From Oidiodendron maius Zn (lineage: Eukaryota > Ascomycota > Leotiomycetes > Myxotrichaceae): 64,000 nt of DNA. Below, piece by piece: positions 24,111 to 34,900 of the stretch (the first letter of the stretch is position 1; the number at the start of each line of letters is the position of its first letter). The stretch covers positions 634,245 through 698,244 of the forward strand of contig KN832873.1 of NCBI GenBank assembly GCA_000827325.1. The letters are read 5' to 3'. A program made the position numbers and the translations under genes. The notes under the pieces were generated by a model. It made no database searches, was not told where the DNA came from, and was given only the letters and a program-made list of their open reading frames with translations.

Positions 24111-25268
24111 CCTCGCGCACTAGTCCTAAACTAGCCTTTTGGCGCGAGGTGCAGAAAGCTTGAAATTAAAATAGTTCTTCAAATATGTCAGAGAGCAGCA
24201 AAGAGACCAGCAAATCAGGGTCAATGTTCGTTATAGCGATACTTCCCTAGTCCGAGCTAAAGCATGTCCTGTTGTTTTCGCAGGACCACTGGCAGCACAG
24301 AATCCACCGCAGAAATACGAGCTAACAAGGGAACCAACGACAAGGGCTCTTTCAAACTCCACAGATTGAGCCATTTCCATGGTGGTAATAGAGAAGCTTT
24401 TTTAGGGTGGCTTATTTACTGGCCAAGACTTGTCAAATCCTTTTATATAGCTTATCCTAACGTTTTTTGACGAACTTGTCATGTCTGTAGATTTGCTAAA
24501 ATGTAAGACTCGCGTCCATCGAATAAGGTACACGGACGGTACCACCTGGGTTTCCCAGTGACCCAAGTGCAGGTACCTTAGCGTGAAGCAATTTCAAGGT
24601 GCCAGCCTCGTATCATGAACATTGCCACTTCCCTACCTGCTGCAACCGCGGCCCTTGCTTTTAAGCGCTCCTCAGTCTGCCTAACGCTCCTGGACAGTCA
24701 AATACAGCGGCGTATCCTGACCATACATATACGTGGCCGACATGGTTATTTGGCCGAAGACACTGAAATGCTTGATTCTCTACTCGAAATTTGTTAGCCA
24801 GATATACTCTAGCGCTATAGTAAGGAATCACATATATCACAGGAACTCTAGAGAGCGATACGGTGAGGAGGTGCTATAAGGCCGAATGCTGCATCGGGTG
24901 TTCAAAAATAGAATTCGGCCAATTATCAAGGTGTGCGTATAGCTTTTGCAGTACTATATTACATCGTACAACTATCCTTCTCTTTGAATACACCGACCTC
25001 CTCCACTTTGGCTGACACCCTACATCGTACCTTTAACTTAATAGGAAGGTATGAAGATGAAGGAACTGTCGAACTCTATGTGGCCTTCTGCTGCTAATTT
25101 CTAATGTGCTTGTGGGGTACAACGAAGTTATAGGAAACTATATATACCAGCCTGCCAACGCTGAGAATCGATATTTTCGAACAAGACCAGACAACCTTAC
25201 TACAACTTCAAAGGGTCCTTCAGAGCAACTTTCTGCAAATCTCCTCTCAAATATCAGCCACTTTTAAG
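24111..25268. promoter_or_regulatory. Spacer with TATA-like box before the secreted-protein gene
   Basis: No gene is recognised. A tatatata stretch at about 25138-25145 lies about 125 bp upstream of the ATG at 25269 and is a plausible TATA box. The 24264-24797 frames show no features. Confidence 0.35.
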
Positions 25269-25844
25269 ATGCAGTACCTCTTCCCTCATCTCTTACTCTT
25301 AGCAGTCACTGATCTCTATTCTAGAATCAAATTTCTCTCCGGCTTGGCACTTGCCCTTGCTACCATCGTATCCGCTGTCCCTGTAGCAGAGCCTGGCGTA
25401 TGTTGCGGCCTTTGTTTCCCTCCGTTTAACTGACCAACTAACAGCTTACTCATCTAGGCTCTTCATAAACGGGACGAGTGCGTTTTCTATGGGGAATACA
25501 TAGTTGAAGAAATAATCGGCGCGGACCCTCCACTTGCTTACTACTACGGTTACCTGTACATCCAGTATGAAGGCGGAGTGAATATATCCCCAGCAATTGA
25601 TGGTAACCAGGCCGATTCAATCACCGAGGACCCTCAGACTTTCACCCCTAGTCAGACCAGGCTGCCTAATGACATTACTTGGTATGCCAACTTTGATCTG
25701 GGGTACAGAAGCTGCACGGTTGAGTATGAGGGCACGACGTACCAGGGCGGCCCTGGAAACCCCGGAAGTCAGTCGGTAGGGACGTCTGCCTGGATCTGCC
25801 AGGTCAACTTCGGTTGTGAGGGTGGTATCTCGCCGCTTAAGTAA
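25269..25844 (+). CDS. Small secreted protein with Kex2-like site and four cysteines
   Basis: Exons 25269-25273, 25325-25397 and 25458-25844, giving about 154 aa. Splicing the first 51-bp intron (gtacct...ctag) yields a textbook signal peptide, MQIKFLSGLALALATIVSA. Leaving it in keeps the frame open, because 51 is a multiple of three, but gives a poorer signal. A short pro-region ends in Lys-Arg just before DECVF, a Kex2-type cleavage context. The mature part of about 122 aa has four Cys (one at the start, three in the last 45 residues), is rich in Tyr and Gly, and ends soon after FGCEGGISPLK. I do not recognise the family. Size, secretion signal and paired cysteines suit an extracellular effector-like or defence peptide, but that is inference. 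Confidence 0.65.
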
Positions 25845-27049
25845 TGAGTGTACTATTGCGAACTGTGAAGGATATTCGGATATTCGGGTCGGCGCGGATC
25901 GTGAGAATATCCCTAACGGGCCGTTGTGGAGCGAGTGCGTGCAACTCACAATATAAATTCTTGAACTGAGGCAATATAGGTGCACAGGTCGTAGTTTGGA
26001 ATCAAGGTGAAACTCAGTTATATTGACTATTGAGTGATGCAGAGACAACTAAAGTAAGAAGAGATTCAGGAGAACTAGAGCCTTTTATGCTTAACACTAT
26101 ACACTTAATTGAGTCACCAAATAGGCTCCCACCTGGTTACCTTATAGGCACCGGTAGGCAGCCTAATAGGTAGATGTGTAGTATGTGTAAATGTGCCTGA
26201 AGCCCTAGGACCTAGTCAATATAAATGTGTGGTTATATGTAACCTAGAACCTTAGACAACATAACAACTTATTCCACATAAACCGCCTGTGTTGAACCCC
26301 ATCCCGATGAACCCTTTGATCTTGTAACCTCTCACACGAATTGAATCTTAGTTGTTATATTTCAGGTGTTGTCACATGTCGCTTGCTGCGTATGTTGTAC
26401 TCTCTTTTCTTATTATGAATTGGCCGCGACGCCTATTCTAGAATAGAGTGATAGCATTATGGGGCGCAGAAATGCTGCTATCAGGGAATATTGGGACGGA
26501 TTATCAAGGTGGAGGATATCCTTTTATGTTCCTTTTTGGCGCTTGCGATGTTTAAATCTTAGCACACGTGAGAAAGTATCTCGTCTATAAGTCAAATGCT
26601 CAGACCAAATTTTAAGCAATCTAATTAGTTACCCAAAAATAGCAGTATATGTAACTGTTCTTATGCTACTTTGCCTACTGTAAATAAGTTTGGGTTTATG
26701 TTGGGTTTAACTTAATCAAGTAAACTTCTTGCACGAATAGTGAAGCTATAAGTTAGACTATAAGCTTCAAATCCTCTACAACCCCGCATACGAGACAAAG
26801 TAGCCCATCTGTTTTCTTACTATCTCAATCTCTTTCGCAGCTAACAGAGTATCAGCTTGAGAGCACCACATTGGAACTAGTCCCAGCTACACGTCCCTTT
26901 GCAATATGTCGCCGTGCATGGAAGGGTTGAAGTTTATATAGGAACTCTATGACATCTTATTCATTTATCTGACATTCCTGTTCCGTGATCACATGACATC
27001 AAATGTCTCTATTCACTTAAAGTTGTCAATTTGATTCTCAAATCGGACT
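25845..27049. other. AT-rich gene-free spacer
   Basis: I see no gene here. It separates the secreted-protein gene from the 3' end of the Zn2Cys6 factor. Confidence 0.4.
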
Positions 27050-29317
27050 TCACCATCTTATAAGCCCTTCACGGAAAACTAGATCCTCACCCCGGGGACC
27101 CTTTCTTTGCGTAGCATAAAGCTTCGCCCTCGTGTGATACAGGTCCACATCAGCGCCCGTAAAAAAAATTCTTCTAGACTCAGGTATATAATGCTCGCCA
27201 GGCTCATGTTCCTCCTCCTCTATCATCCGAACCCAAGCCGAGATTGCTCCTGCTGCTTCACCATCCCAGACGCCTTCCCTGTATGGAGAGGAGTGGAGTA
27301 ATTTAATAGCTTCATCACGGATAGCGCGATCTCGACATTGAGTTCCCACAATGGCTATGGCTGGCAGGATTCCAATGTCGAAGGAGTAGAATCCACTGTT
27401 CTGAGAAGAGGAAACGAGCTGCGGATAAATAGAAGCTGAGAGTTCTGTAATGGCACGAAACTCAGAATGGTGCATATCAAAGGCACGTTCTGTTGTGAAC
27501 GTAATGCCAGCTAACGTAATAATATTCAAATTGACCTGAATTTTTAGGAGAGTGACGATGAGTCTCGAGGAGAGATCTGAATCTGCCACGGAGTCGAAGA
27601 TATTAGAGGCCGCATCTAACCATCGATATATATCGGAGGTGTATTCTTGGCATGCTGCTTGGATTTCTGATGAAGGATCTTTAAGTCTGCTGAAGGGGAC
27701 TTTTCCGGCTCCAAATTCAGCGGTTTCTGTCCATGTGGACTCTTCTCTCACCCCAGCTAGTTCAACTGCCTTGCCCAGTATCTGAGCTTTGCTTTTGAAA
27801 TGAAAATTCCGCCGCATGATCATTTGCCTATAGAACATGAGTCTTAGTATTTTCCTAATGATGTAAAAGGCCCCGTTCATGAGGCTGAGCCGTCTTCACG
27901 AGATGAAGCGTGCAATGTTCAGTTCTGGGAAATATAGACACCATGAAGGATCACTCACAAATAGTTACGGGCTTCAACCAAGTCTGCAAATTTGGACGGC
28001 ATTCGGAATATTGCCTCCGCGGTGTCATCAATAACTCGCTGGTGTATAGCCAAAGGTCGCTGATCCAGGAAAGACGCTACGTGAAGGTCGAGACTAGTTA
28101 CTGCTTGAATAAGGTCGTCTTCCAAGGCACAATATGACGGCGATGGAAGTTTCTCGGACCTATTACTGTAGCCAGAAATATAGTCTTGAAAGAGACCAAG
28201 CCCGCTCGTAGCAATAGCACTTGCAGGGCCCTGTCGACCCTGTAAGGTTTCGAACAAGAACGCCAAGAGGCACGCGATCATAGCAGTCCGTAAGTCATGT
28301 TCCCCAACTTCGATGGCCTTCCTCATCCCATTGAGGGCTTTTCCATATTGCTGAAGAGCATATTGATGTCTCGATCTCTGTGAACAACCATCTCGTTCGT
28401 CCGCCGCTGTAGCCTCGTGAGAGATGGCTTTAATTGAGATCTTGCTCAAAACTCCTATGGCAATGACTGCATGCCGGATAAATGGTACCGTTTCACTAAT
28501 CTGGGGAATCAGTCTGCCCCAGAGACTGCTCTTGAAGGGCCCAGATATTGTCGTTGCAATCTCCTGACAAAATATACGAAAGTAGCGAAGATCTTGCTCG
28601 GATTCAAATGCCGGCCCGGAGTTAATCTGATTGATTAACCATTGTGGAGATGCTTTCTCTCCTGAGCCTTCACTGACTAGAAATTGACATCGCTCAGCAT
28701 CTCCCGGCTCTGGATAACCATCGCATTGGGTATAGAGTTCCCCTTCGTCACAATTCGCCATTCCTAATCTTTATTAGATCAGCAGCTATTTCTCCTTGGA
28801 GTAGGGCTCTCTTTGCAAACCTGATTGCGTGCTTACATGTGAGAGGCCAATGGCATTTCAGGAATCCAAGCCTAATTATTGTAATCGTCAGCAGTGATGG
28901 GGCTAAGCCGTTACATTCTTAATTAGGTAGCCTCACAGGAGATTTGTGGGAATTGAGCACCGGTCTTCGAAGGGATGCATCCAATGATAGTCTTGGACCT
29001 GTAGGCGAAACATTGTCGGATATTGTCGACGGACGGTCAAGCTTCCCGCGCCCCTCTAGAGCCGCGAAATTATAATGAGATTTCGGGCGAGACCGCCGAG
29101 GAGCTCCTACCACGAATTTGAGCTCTCGACTATATCCTGCGCATTCTACACCATATTTCTGGCATCTTTCGCATGCAGGACGTTTCTCGTCACACTATCG
29201 GCGTTAGAATTCCGATAATTGCTATGCAATCTAACGTAAGCGACAGAATGACAGACACACCTTCAATCGCCTTTTGATACAGAGGCTGCAACCGGTACTC
29301 CGACGAATGCCAGGCAT
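27050..29317 (-). CDS. Zn2Cys6 fungal transcription factor
   Basis: Minus strand. Exon 1 is 29317-29261 and exon 2 starts at 29194; splicing them joins the binuclear zinc cluster GCSLCIKRRLK to CDEKRPACERCQKYGVEC, spacing C-x2-C-x6-C-x6-C-x2-C-x6-C. A basic and Ser/Pro-rich linker follows to about 28940. A third exon from about 28760 to 27959 and a fourth, 27884-27050, encode a helical regulatory region of the fungal-specific transcription-factor type. It has repeated Leu/Ala helices, for example in the AIGVLSKISIKA and FLFETLQG segments. The exon 2/3 joint between about 28940 and 28765 is unresolved: a gtgagg donor after KSP does not match the phase of the obvious acceptor, so either another site is used or the gene is damaged there. 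It should act as a nuclear DNA-binding regulator. Its nearest neighbour is the small secreted protein; no target is evident. Confidence 0.82.
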
Positions 29318-30314
29318 TGTCTGAGCTCAGGAGCATGGCGTTTTATTGTTGATGTTCAAACCTTCCTTGAAGGCTCACGTAATGGGTATAGGTGTCAATA
29401 TATAGTCACGTGATTTGCCGGAACCAGATAAAGACTAGTCTCTCTTGCCTCCTTAAAAGATAGGCCACACGTACACAATTCAATGCACGTACATACAACG
29501 TCGCCACATAGGCTGATACTTCCTCCAATCAAGCGAGCAAGGACCCTAGTTAGCTGCATTGTGGTTACGGTAAAAATAATTATACTTACTGTATAAATAA
29601 CGTAATACCTGTGGCTGCTAATCTGTAAAATACAAGGCGTGTGGCTAGGTTAGGGCGGATCTTGCCGGAAATTCCGTTCCCGATATCCTCCGACAGGCAA
29701 AATATAGCAGCCAGCCCACTTTCGGCTTTGCACTACCCACTGTTGGCTTTGCACTGCTGGCTTTGTACTTCTGGCTTTTCATTTCCAGCTTTTCACTTCT
29801 AGCTTTTCCCTTAAACTGTTTATACTCTACTTGAAACGACAAATAGCTTCGATTCCTACCCTAGCCTCTAAGGGGAATCCGCTCTCTGCAAGATTGCTCA
29901 CGAATTCAAAGATAACCTTAATGATGATGGTGTCTGTAATAGCTGCTAGAGTATCGAAAGGAGCAGGGTATCAGTATACTAGACTACAATAACCTAGCCA
30001 AGAAGATGGTACGTTAAAGTACGGCATATATACAAACTATTGCAGAGCAAGGAAGGACGTTAAAGGCTGGTTATAACCCTCTTGAGTCGAAAACCGACAA
30101 TGATTATATTAAATCTAAGTTTCTATATAGTAATAAGTTGCCTTAGACTAATCAATCCTCTCTTATATATTCAAATAGTAATCTTAGCCTCTACTACTAT
30201 ATCTTTGCTACTAGGGCTCTCTATAGTTCTGGTATAATCTTATCTTCTATAATCTGTATTCTGCTAGCCTGCCTTATTAAGGTACTTGTAGGCTTAGGGG
30301 TATTACTTATCTAT
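29318..30314. repeat. Spacer with decayed short tandem repeat
   Basis: Between about 29718 and 29815 a unit of roughly 14-16 bp containing 'ctggctttgcact' or 'ctggcttttca' recurs about six times with increasing G-to-A and C-to-T differences. The rest is AT-rich (29870-30300) with many TA steps and no recognisable gene. Confidence 0.45.
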
Positions 30315-31177
30315 CATCTGCAAAAGTGTTAGGCGTCAGGAAATTTCAGAATTTTTATACAGTGCTAACGACGTCAAAATTGCATTAATGCCGTCAAAAT
30401 CACTAGGTGAGCCGTCAAAATCGAGTCAATACCGTCAAAATCACTAGGCTAGCCGTCAAAATCATGTCAATTGTATCAAAATCACTAGATAAGCTGTCAA
30501 AATCACTAGATAAGTCATTAAAATCATATTAATACTATTATTACTATTAAAATAACTAATTCCCTTAAATATATACACTCTAATACTTGAATATATACGC
30601 TCCAATACTTAAATATATACGCTCCAATGCTTGAATATATACACTCCAATGCTCGAATACACATGCTCCAATACTCGAATACACACGCTCCAATGCTCGA
30701 ATACACACGCTCCAATGCTCGAATATACACGCTCCAATACTCGAATATATACACTCTAATGCTCGAATACACACGCTCCAATGCTCGAATACACACGCTC
30801 CAATGCTCGAATATACACGCTCCAATGCTCGAATATACATGCTCCAATGCTCGAATATACACGCTCCAATACTTGAATACATACACTCTAATGCTTGAAT
30901 ATATATACTTAGCTAGTAATATATTTAAATAATAATAATATATTAAACCTATTAAATATATTAAAATAATTAAGTAGGCTATTAAATCCATTAAACTCAT
31001 TAAGCCTGTCAAACCTGTCAAGCCCGTCAAACCCGTCAAACCCGTCAAAATAATTAAGTGGGCTGTCAAACACGTCAAAATAATTAGGTAGGCTGTCAAA
31101 CGCGTCAAAATAAGGAGCATAAGCTGATCCGTCAAGCCGTCATTGACGTCAAAATCAGCTGAAAACTTTTGCGGATG
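30315..31177. mobile_element. TIR-bounded element packed with tandem repeats
   Basis: An imperfect 13-bp inverted repeat closes this 863-bp stretch: catctgcaaaagt at 30315-30327 and acttttgcggatg at 31165-31177. Just inside, the left end carries about six alternating 20-21 bp units built on ccgtcaaaatcactag. The centre (about 30575-30905) is a 22-bp minisatellite. The right end has 9-bp units (cccgtcaaa) and longer ccgtcaaaataattaag units. There is no transposase. I read it as a non-autonomous DNA element whose inside has expanded as satellite. A clean target duplication is not visible (a TA is possible at both ends, off by one base on the left), so the mobile-element reading is an inference. 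Confidence 0.5.
30575..30905. repeat. 22-bp minisatellite, about 15 copies
   Basis: The unit gctccaatgctcgaatacacac is repeated head to tail about fifteen times. Variants differ mainly by C/T and A/G changes (ctc to ctt, acac to atat). Because 22 is not divisible by three and the unit lacks stops in some frames, long artificial open frames appear on both strands with a 22-residue period. They are not evidence of a gene. Confidence 0.85.
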
Positions 31178-31900
31178 TAGAGCTGTTTCCCGCCGGTTGT
31201 TGATTTAGCTACTGTATAGTATGTGGTATGTGAAGTAGGTGGCGAAACGCTGCCGAGCTGGAGTAAAGCTCCCATCTTGGGTAGGTTTCGACACTAGGGT
31301 TTCAACTCTCACAAAAACAGTCTATAACATCCTCTCCCATAGAAATTTCGACATTGGGGACTGACATAACACGAGCCACTGTGTATCAGAATCAATTAAA
31401 TTCAAAAGTAGATAGGCCTATTGACGAAGCTGAAAGCAAAAAGTATCTTTCTCTGTACCGGCCCGGGCCAGTTGGTATAGGAGCCAAATCGTATAAATAT
31501 ATATTGGATTTCCTTTCCTTTCTTGTTTTTAAATTTATTATTAATATATCATAATATACTTTTAGTGGAAAGAAAGAAACTTTATTTTCAGTAGATGAGG
31601 CCCTCGAACCACATGGCTACATATTCACATGCTGGGCTATGCTTTCAATGAGATGCACAGCCCCAAACGGGCTGCACAGAAAGTTGTGCGCGTGACGCCA
31701 ATGGTTGGAGTAAGTTCCCGAAGCGAAGCTGCGGTGACACCTGATCCCAAAATCAACTTGGACAACATAGCCTTGTGAGAAGCCGCCAAGACTGGTGATT
31801 ATTTCATGCATGACAACACTTCTCGCGTCCGAGTTCCTCCCACGGCACATTACTTTGGGGGGCCTCGCCTCCGTAGGGAATGTCTAATTGACGGTCTGCC
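31178..31900. other. Upstream region of the NACHT-ankyrin gene
   Basis: No gene is recognised. A 66-codon frame at 31354-31554 has no features. The region must include the promoter for the gene starting at 31901. Confidence 0.35.
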
Positions 31901-34900
31901 ATGGCGCCGCATATCGCCGAAATGGCCGTACGGTCCCGCACGACATGGCAGAGCGACTCAACTCTTACGTCCACGAGTGTGTATAAGGAAGGCCCTGGCA
32001 ATACAGATTTACCGGTGGCGTCGAGAGAGGAGGAATTTAATGTTGGAGATGGCATTGCTGTTGGCGAGGCAATATCGGACCGGCCAGAGAGAGATGTGTT
32101 TGTTGTCTGGAGAAGAAAAGTTGAGGGCCTTACGCAAGAGCAACGTAGGGAATTTCTGGCGCACAAGCACAATGACCTTGCGAGCTATGTCTCCGAATTC
32201 GAGGATATAGCTAGGAAACAAGGTCGCCAGCGCGCGCATCGCATTGCCACTCTCATTAAGCCACTCTGGAATTTGAGCAAGGTTCTGGCACCGATCGCAG
32301 CAGATCCATGGCTCTCGCAGCTGGACCCGTCACATTCATCCATGATTCTCGGGGGGCTGAGCTACTTACTCTCGTTTAGTGGTAAGTTCCTTGACTACTA
32401 TGACCGCGTGCTGGACTGCTTGGTCTCGATGCTGGAGAAGCTGCAAGTCGTGGAGAAATTCGAAGCTCTTTACGATAAGCAAGAAGAGGATGATCTGCGG
32501 GATGCGGCTGTCAGCATCTGCACAGATGTGCTACAATTTTGTGTTGAAGCGTCAAAACTTTTCGTAGATGACCACGGTAAGGTTAGGAGGAGTGCACGGC
32601 TTCTGCTAGCCTCTATCTGGTCATCTTTCGAGGCTAAGTTTGGTCACCTGAACCAGGACTTCGAGAAGCATGTCAGACTCTTCGAGACCTATGCCCAGCT
32701 GGCTAGTGCACGTAGGCAGGAAAAATTCATACGTAATCGAGAGAAGAGGGATAAATTGGAGGATGAAGAGGCTATGCGGCGGATGAGAAAGGATGAGCAG
32801 TTGCAGTTGGCAGAGTTATCTAAGCTAGAGGGTAAGTTCTAACGGTCTCTTATTATTTCGGCGAATTCTAACAATCTACTATCCTAAAGCCTAAACGGTC
32901 TTAAACTCCTACTGCCTGGTTTCATCCGCTAACTCTCTTGATTCAACAGAAGCGAAGAGGAGGTTGATGTTGGAACGCATTCCTGCTGTCTCACTTCAGA
33001 GCGTTCAAGATGACAAACTTGAGCGCTCTCTCGCAGGCACTGGTCAATGGCTTCTAGACAATGAAGTATTTCGGTCATGGGAAACCTCTTCTAAAACTCG
33101 GCTTCTGTGGGCCCATGGGAAGCATGGGTGTGGCAAGTCTTATCTTGCCGCGCGAGTCATCGACCACCTCTCAAGAACACAGGCTTACGATGGAAACGCC
33201 GCGCTCTCATACATCTACTGCAATACCGTTGACGCATCCAATGCAGCTCGCAGCACTGGCGCATCAGAGGAGAACTCAGCTACAATTGACCTAGATCGGC
33301 TGATCGGGACTCTCCTGAAGCCATTACTCCGGGATCTTCCAGTTTCTGAATCTCTTCTGTCTCTGGAGCAGCTTGCTGACGCCAAAGATGACGCCAGACC
33401 AACGCGAGAGCAAATGAGAAGTGCAATTAAGAATGCTTTGTCAAAGCTACAGAAAGCATTTTTAGTAATCGACGGTTTGGACGAGTGTCATAAGCTTGGA
33501 AATCCACTCTTCGATAACTTCTGCAAGTTTATTGGCTCACTTAGCTCAAGTCTTGCCTCCACAACCGTTAAGATCATTGTTTTCAGCCGACCCAATTACT
33601 CCGAGATTGAGAAGGCATTTGCAGAGGCTACGACTATCCAGGTAGATGCGGGAGCTAACGCTGAGGACATCAAGCTCTTTATCAATGCCAGGATGTCTGG
33701 ACTCAGGGTCTCCGAGAGTGTCTTGCAAGAGATCACATGGAAGTTGATATCTCGGTCTGATGGAATGTTTCTCTGGGTAGACTTGATTTCTGGTTCGCTG
33801 CAAAGGGAGCGTAACGTTCGAGGAATCAGAGAGGCCATCGAAGAACTACCCGAAGGATTGGACGCAGTGTACGAGTGGTCCATGGCTCGAATATTTCGGC
33901 AGCCAACCCGCACACGAGAAAGAGCCCTTAATCTTCTCCTCTGGACAACTAATGCTTTCCGGCCGCTTTCACGTGAAGAAATGATGGAAGCTCTAGCTAT
34001 GGAACCTGGAATAGCAGAATTGGACGATGAGACACGTATTGTTAGTGACGATGGCTTTGTCAATGAATGTGCTGATCTCATTGTGCTGCGCGATGGCTAC
34101 TATCAACTCCTTCATATATCGCTTAGGGATTACCTTGAAGCGACTCCACGGTCAGCGTCTCCACATCTCAAGTCCTACGCTGTCATGCAAAGCCGCGCGC
34201 ACGAGATCCTTGCTGAAACATGTCTCAACTACCTCAGCTTCCAGACTTTTAGAAGAGGTCCCATGGCGAAAGAGAGAGACTTCGATCAACTTCTAAAAGA
34301 GAATCCTTTCTTTCAATATGCGTGTCTAAACTGGGGCAAGCACCTGGCCAAAACTAAACGAGGAGATCTTACTGAGCTTGCAATCAATTTTGTGTCCTCG
34401 GAAGGTGCCAGGGATCTCTCTCTTCAATACATTTTTAAGAAACATAGGTGGATTCTCCCCTGGAGTTGGAAACCGATAGAGCCTCTATTCCCTTTCCAAG
34501 GCTCGTCGACGCCGATGCATCTCCTTGCGATCTTTAATTTAGACTCCGTGGCGGATCTAAACCCACATTTCTGGCCTTTCATCTACAATAAAGACGGATA
34601 CAAAAATTACCCTTTCAACTACGCAATAAGGAATGGTAGTAATGCTATGTGCCATTTAATTCTTAACTTAGACGGGCGATTGCAAGCTACACGGCTGCCG
34701 ACTAGAGGCCAGCCTGATTATTTGTGCGAGGATGCTCTCCATTGTGCCTCCAATCTCAACTGGCCCTTCATGGCCGAGCGTCTCATGCAAATCGGAGTAG
34801 ACCAAAGTAGCCCAGTTGGGACTTGGGATACTCCCTTGCACGTCGCTGCACAACATAGTTCCACTCTTGCCCTACAAGCATTGCTAAAGGGCGGTGCTGA

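Noticed and set aside
30524-31135. Long open frames with 22-residue repeats on both strands
   Set aside because: They arise from a 22-bp tandem repeat without stops. The same pattern appears in several frames, and no start, splice site or domain supports a gene.
30360-31140. Possible CRISPR-like array
   Set aside because: Units are contiguous or near-contiguous without unique spacers, and the genome is fungal.
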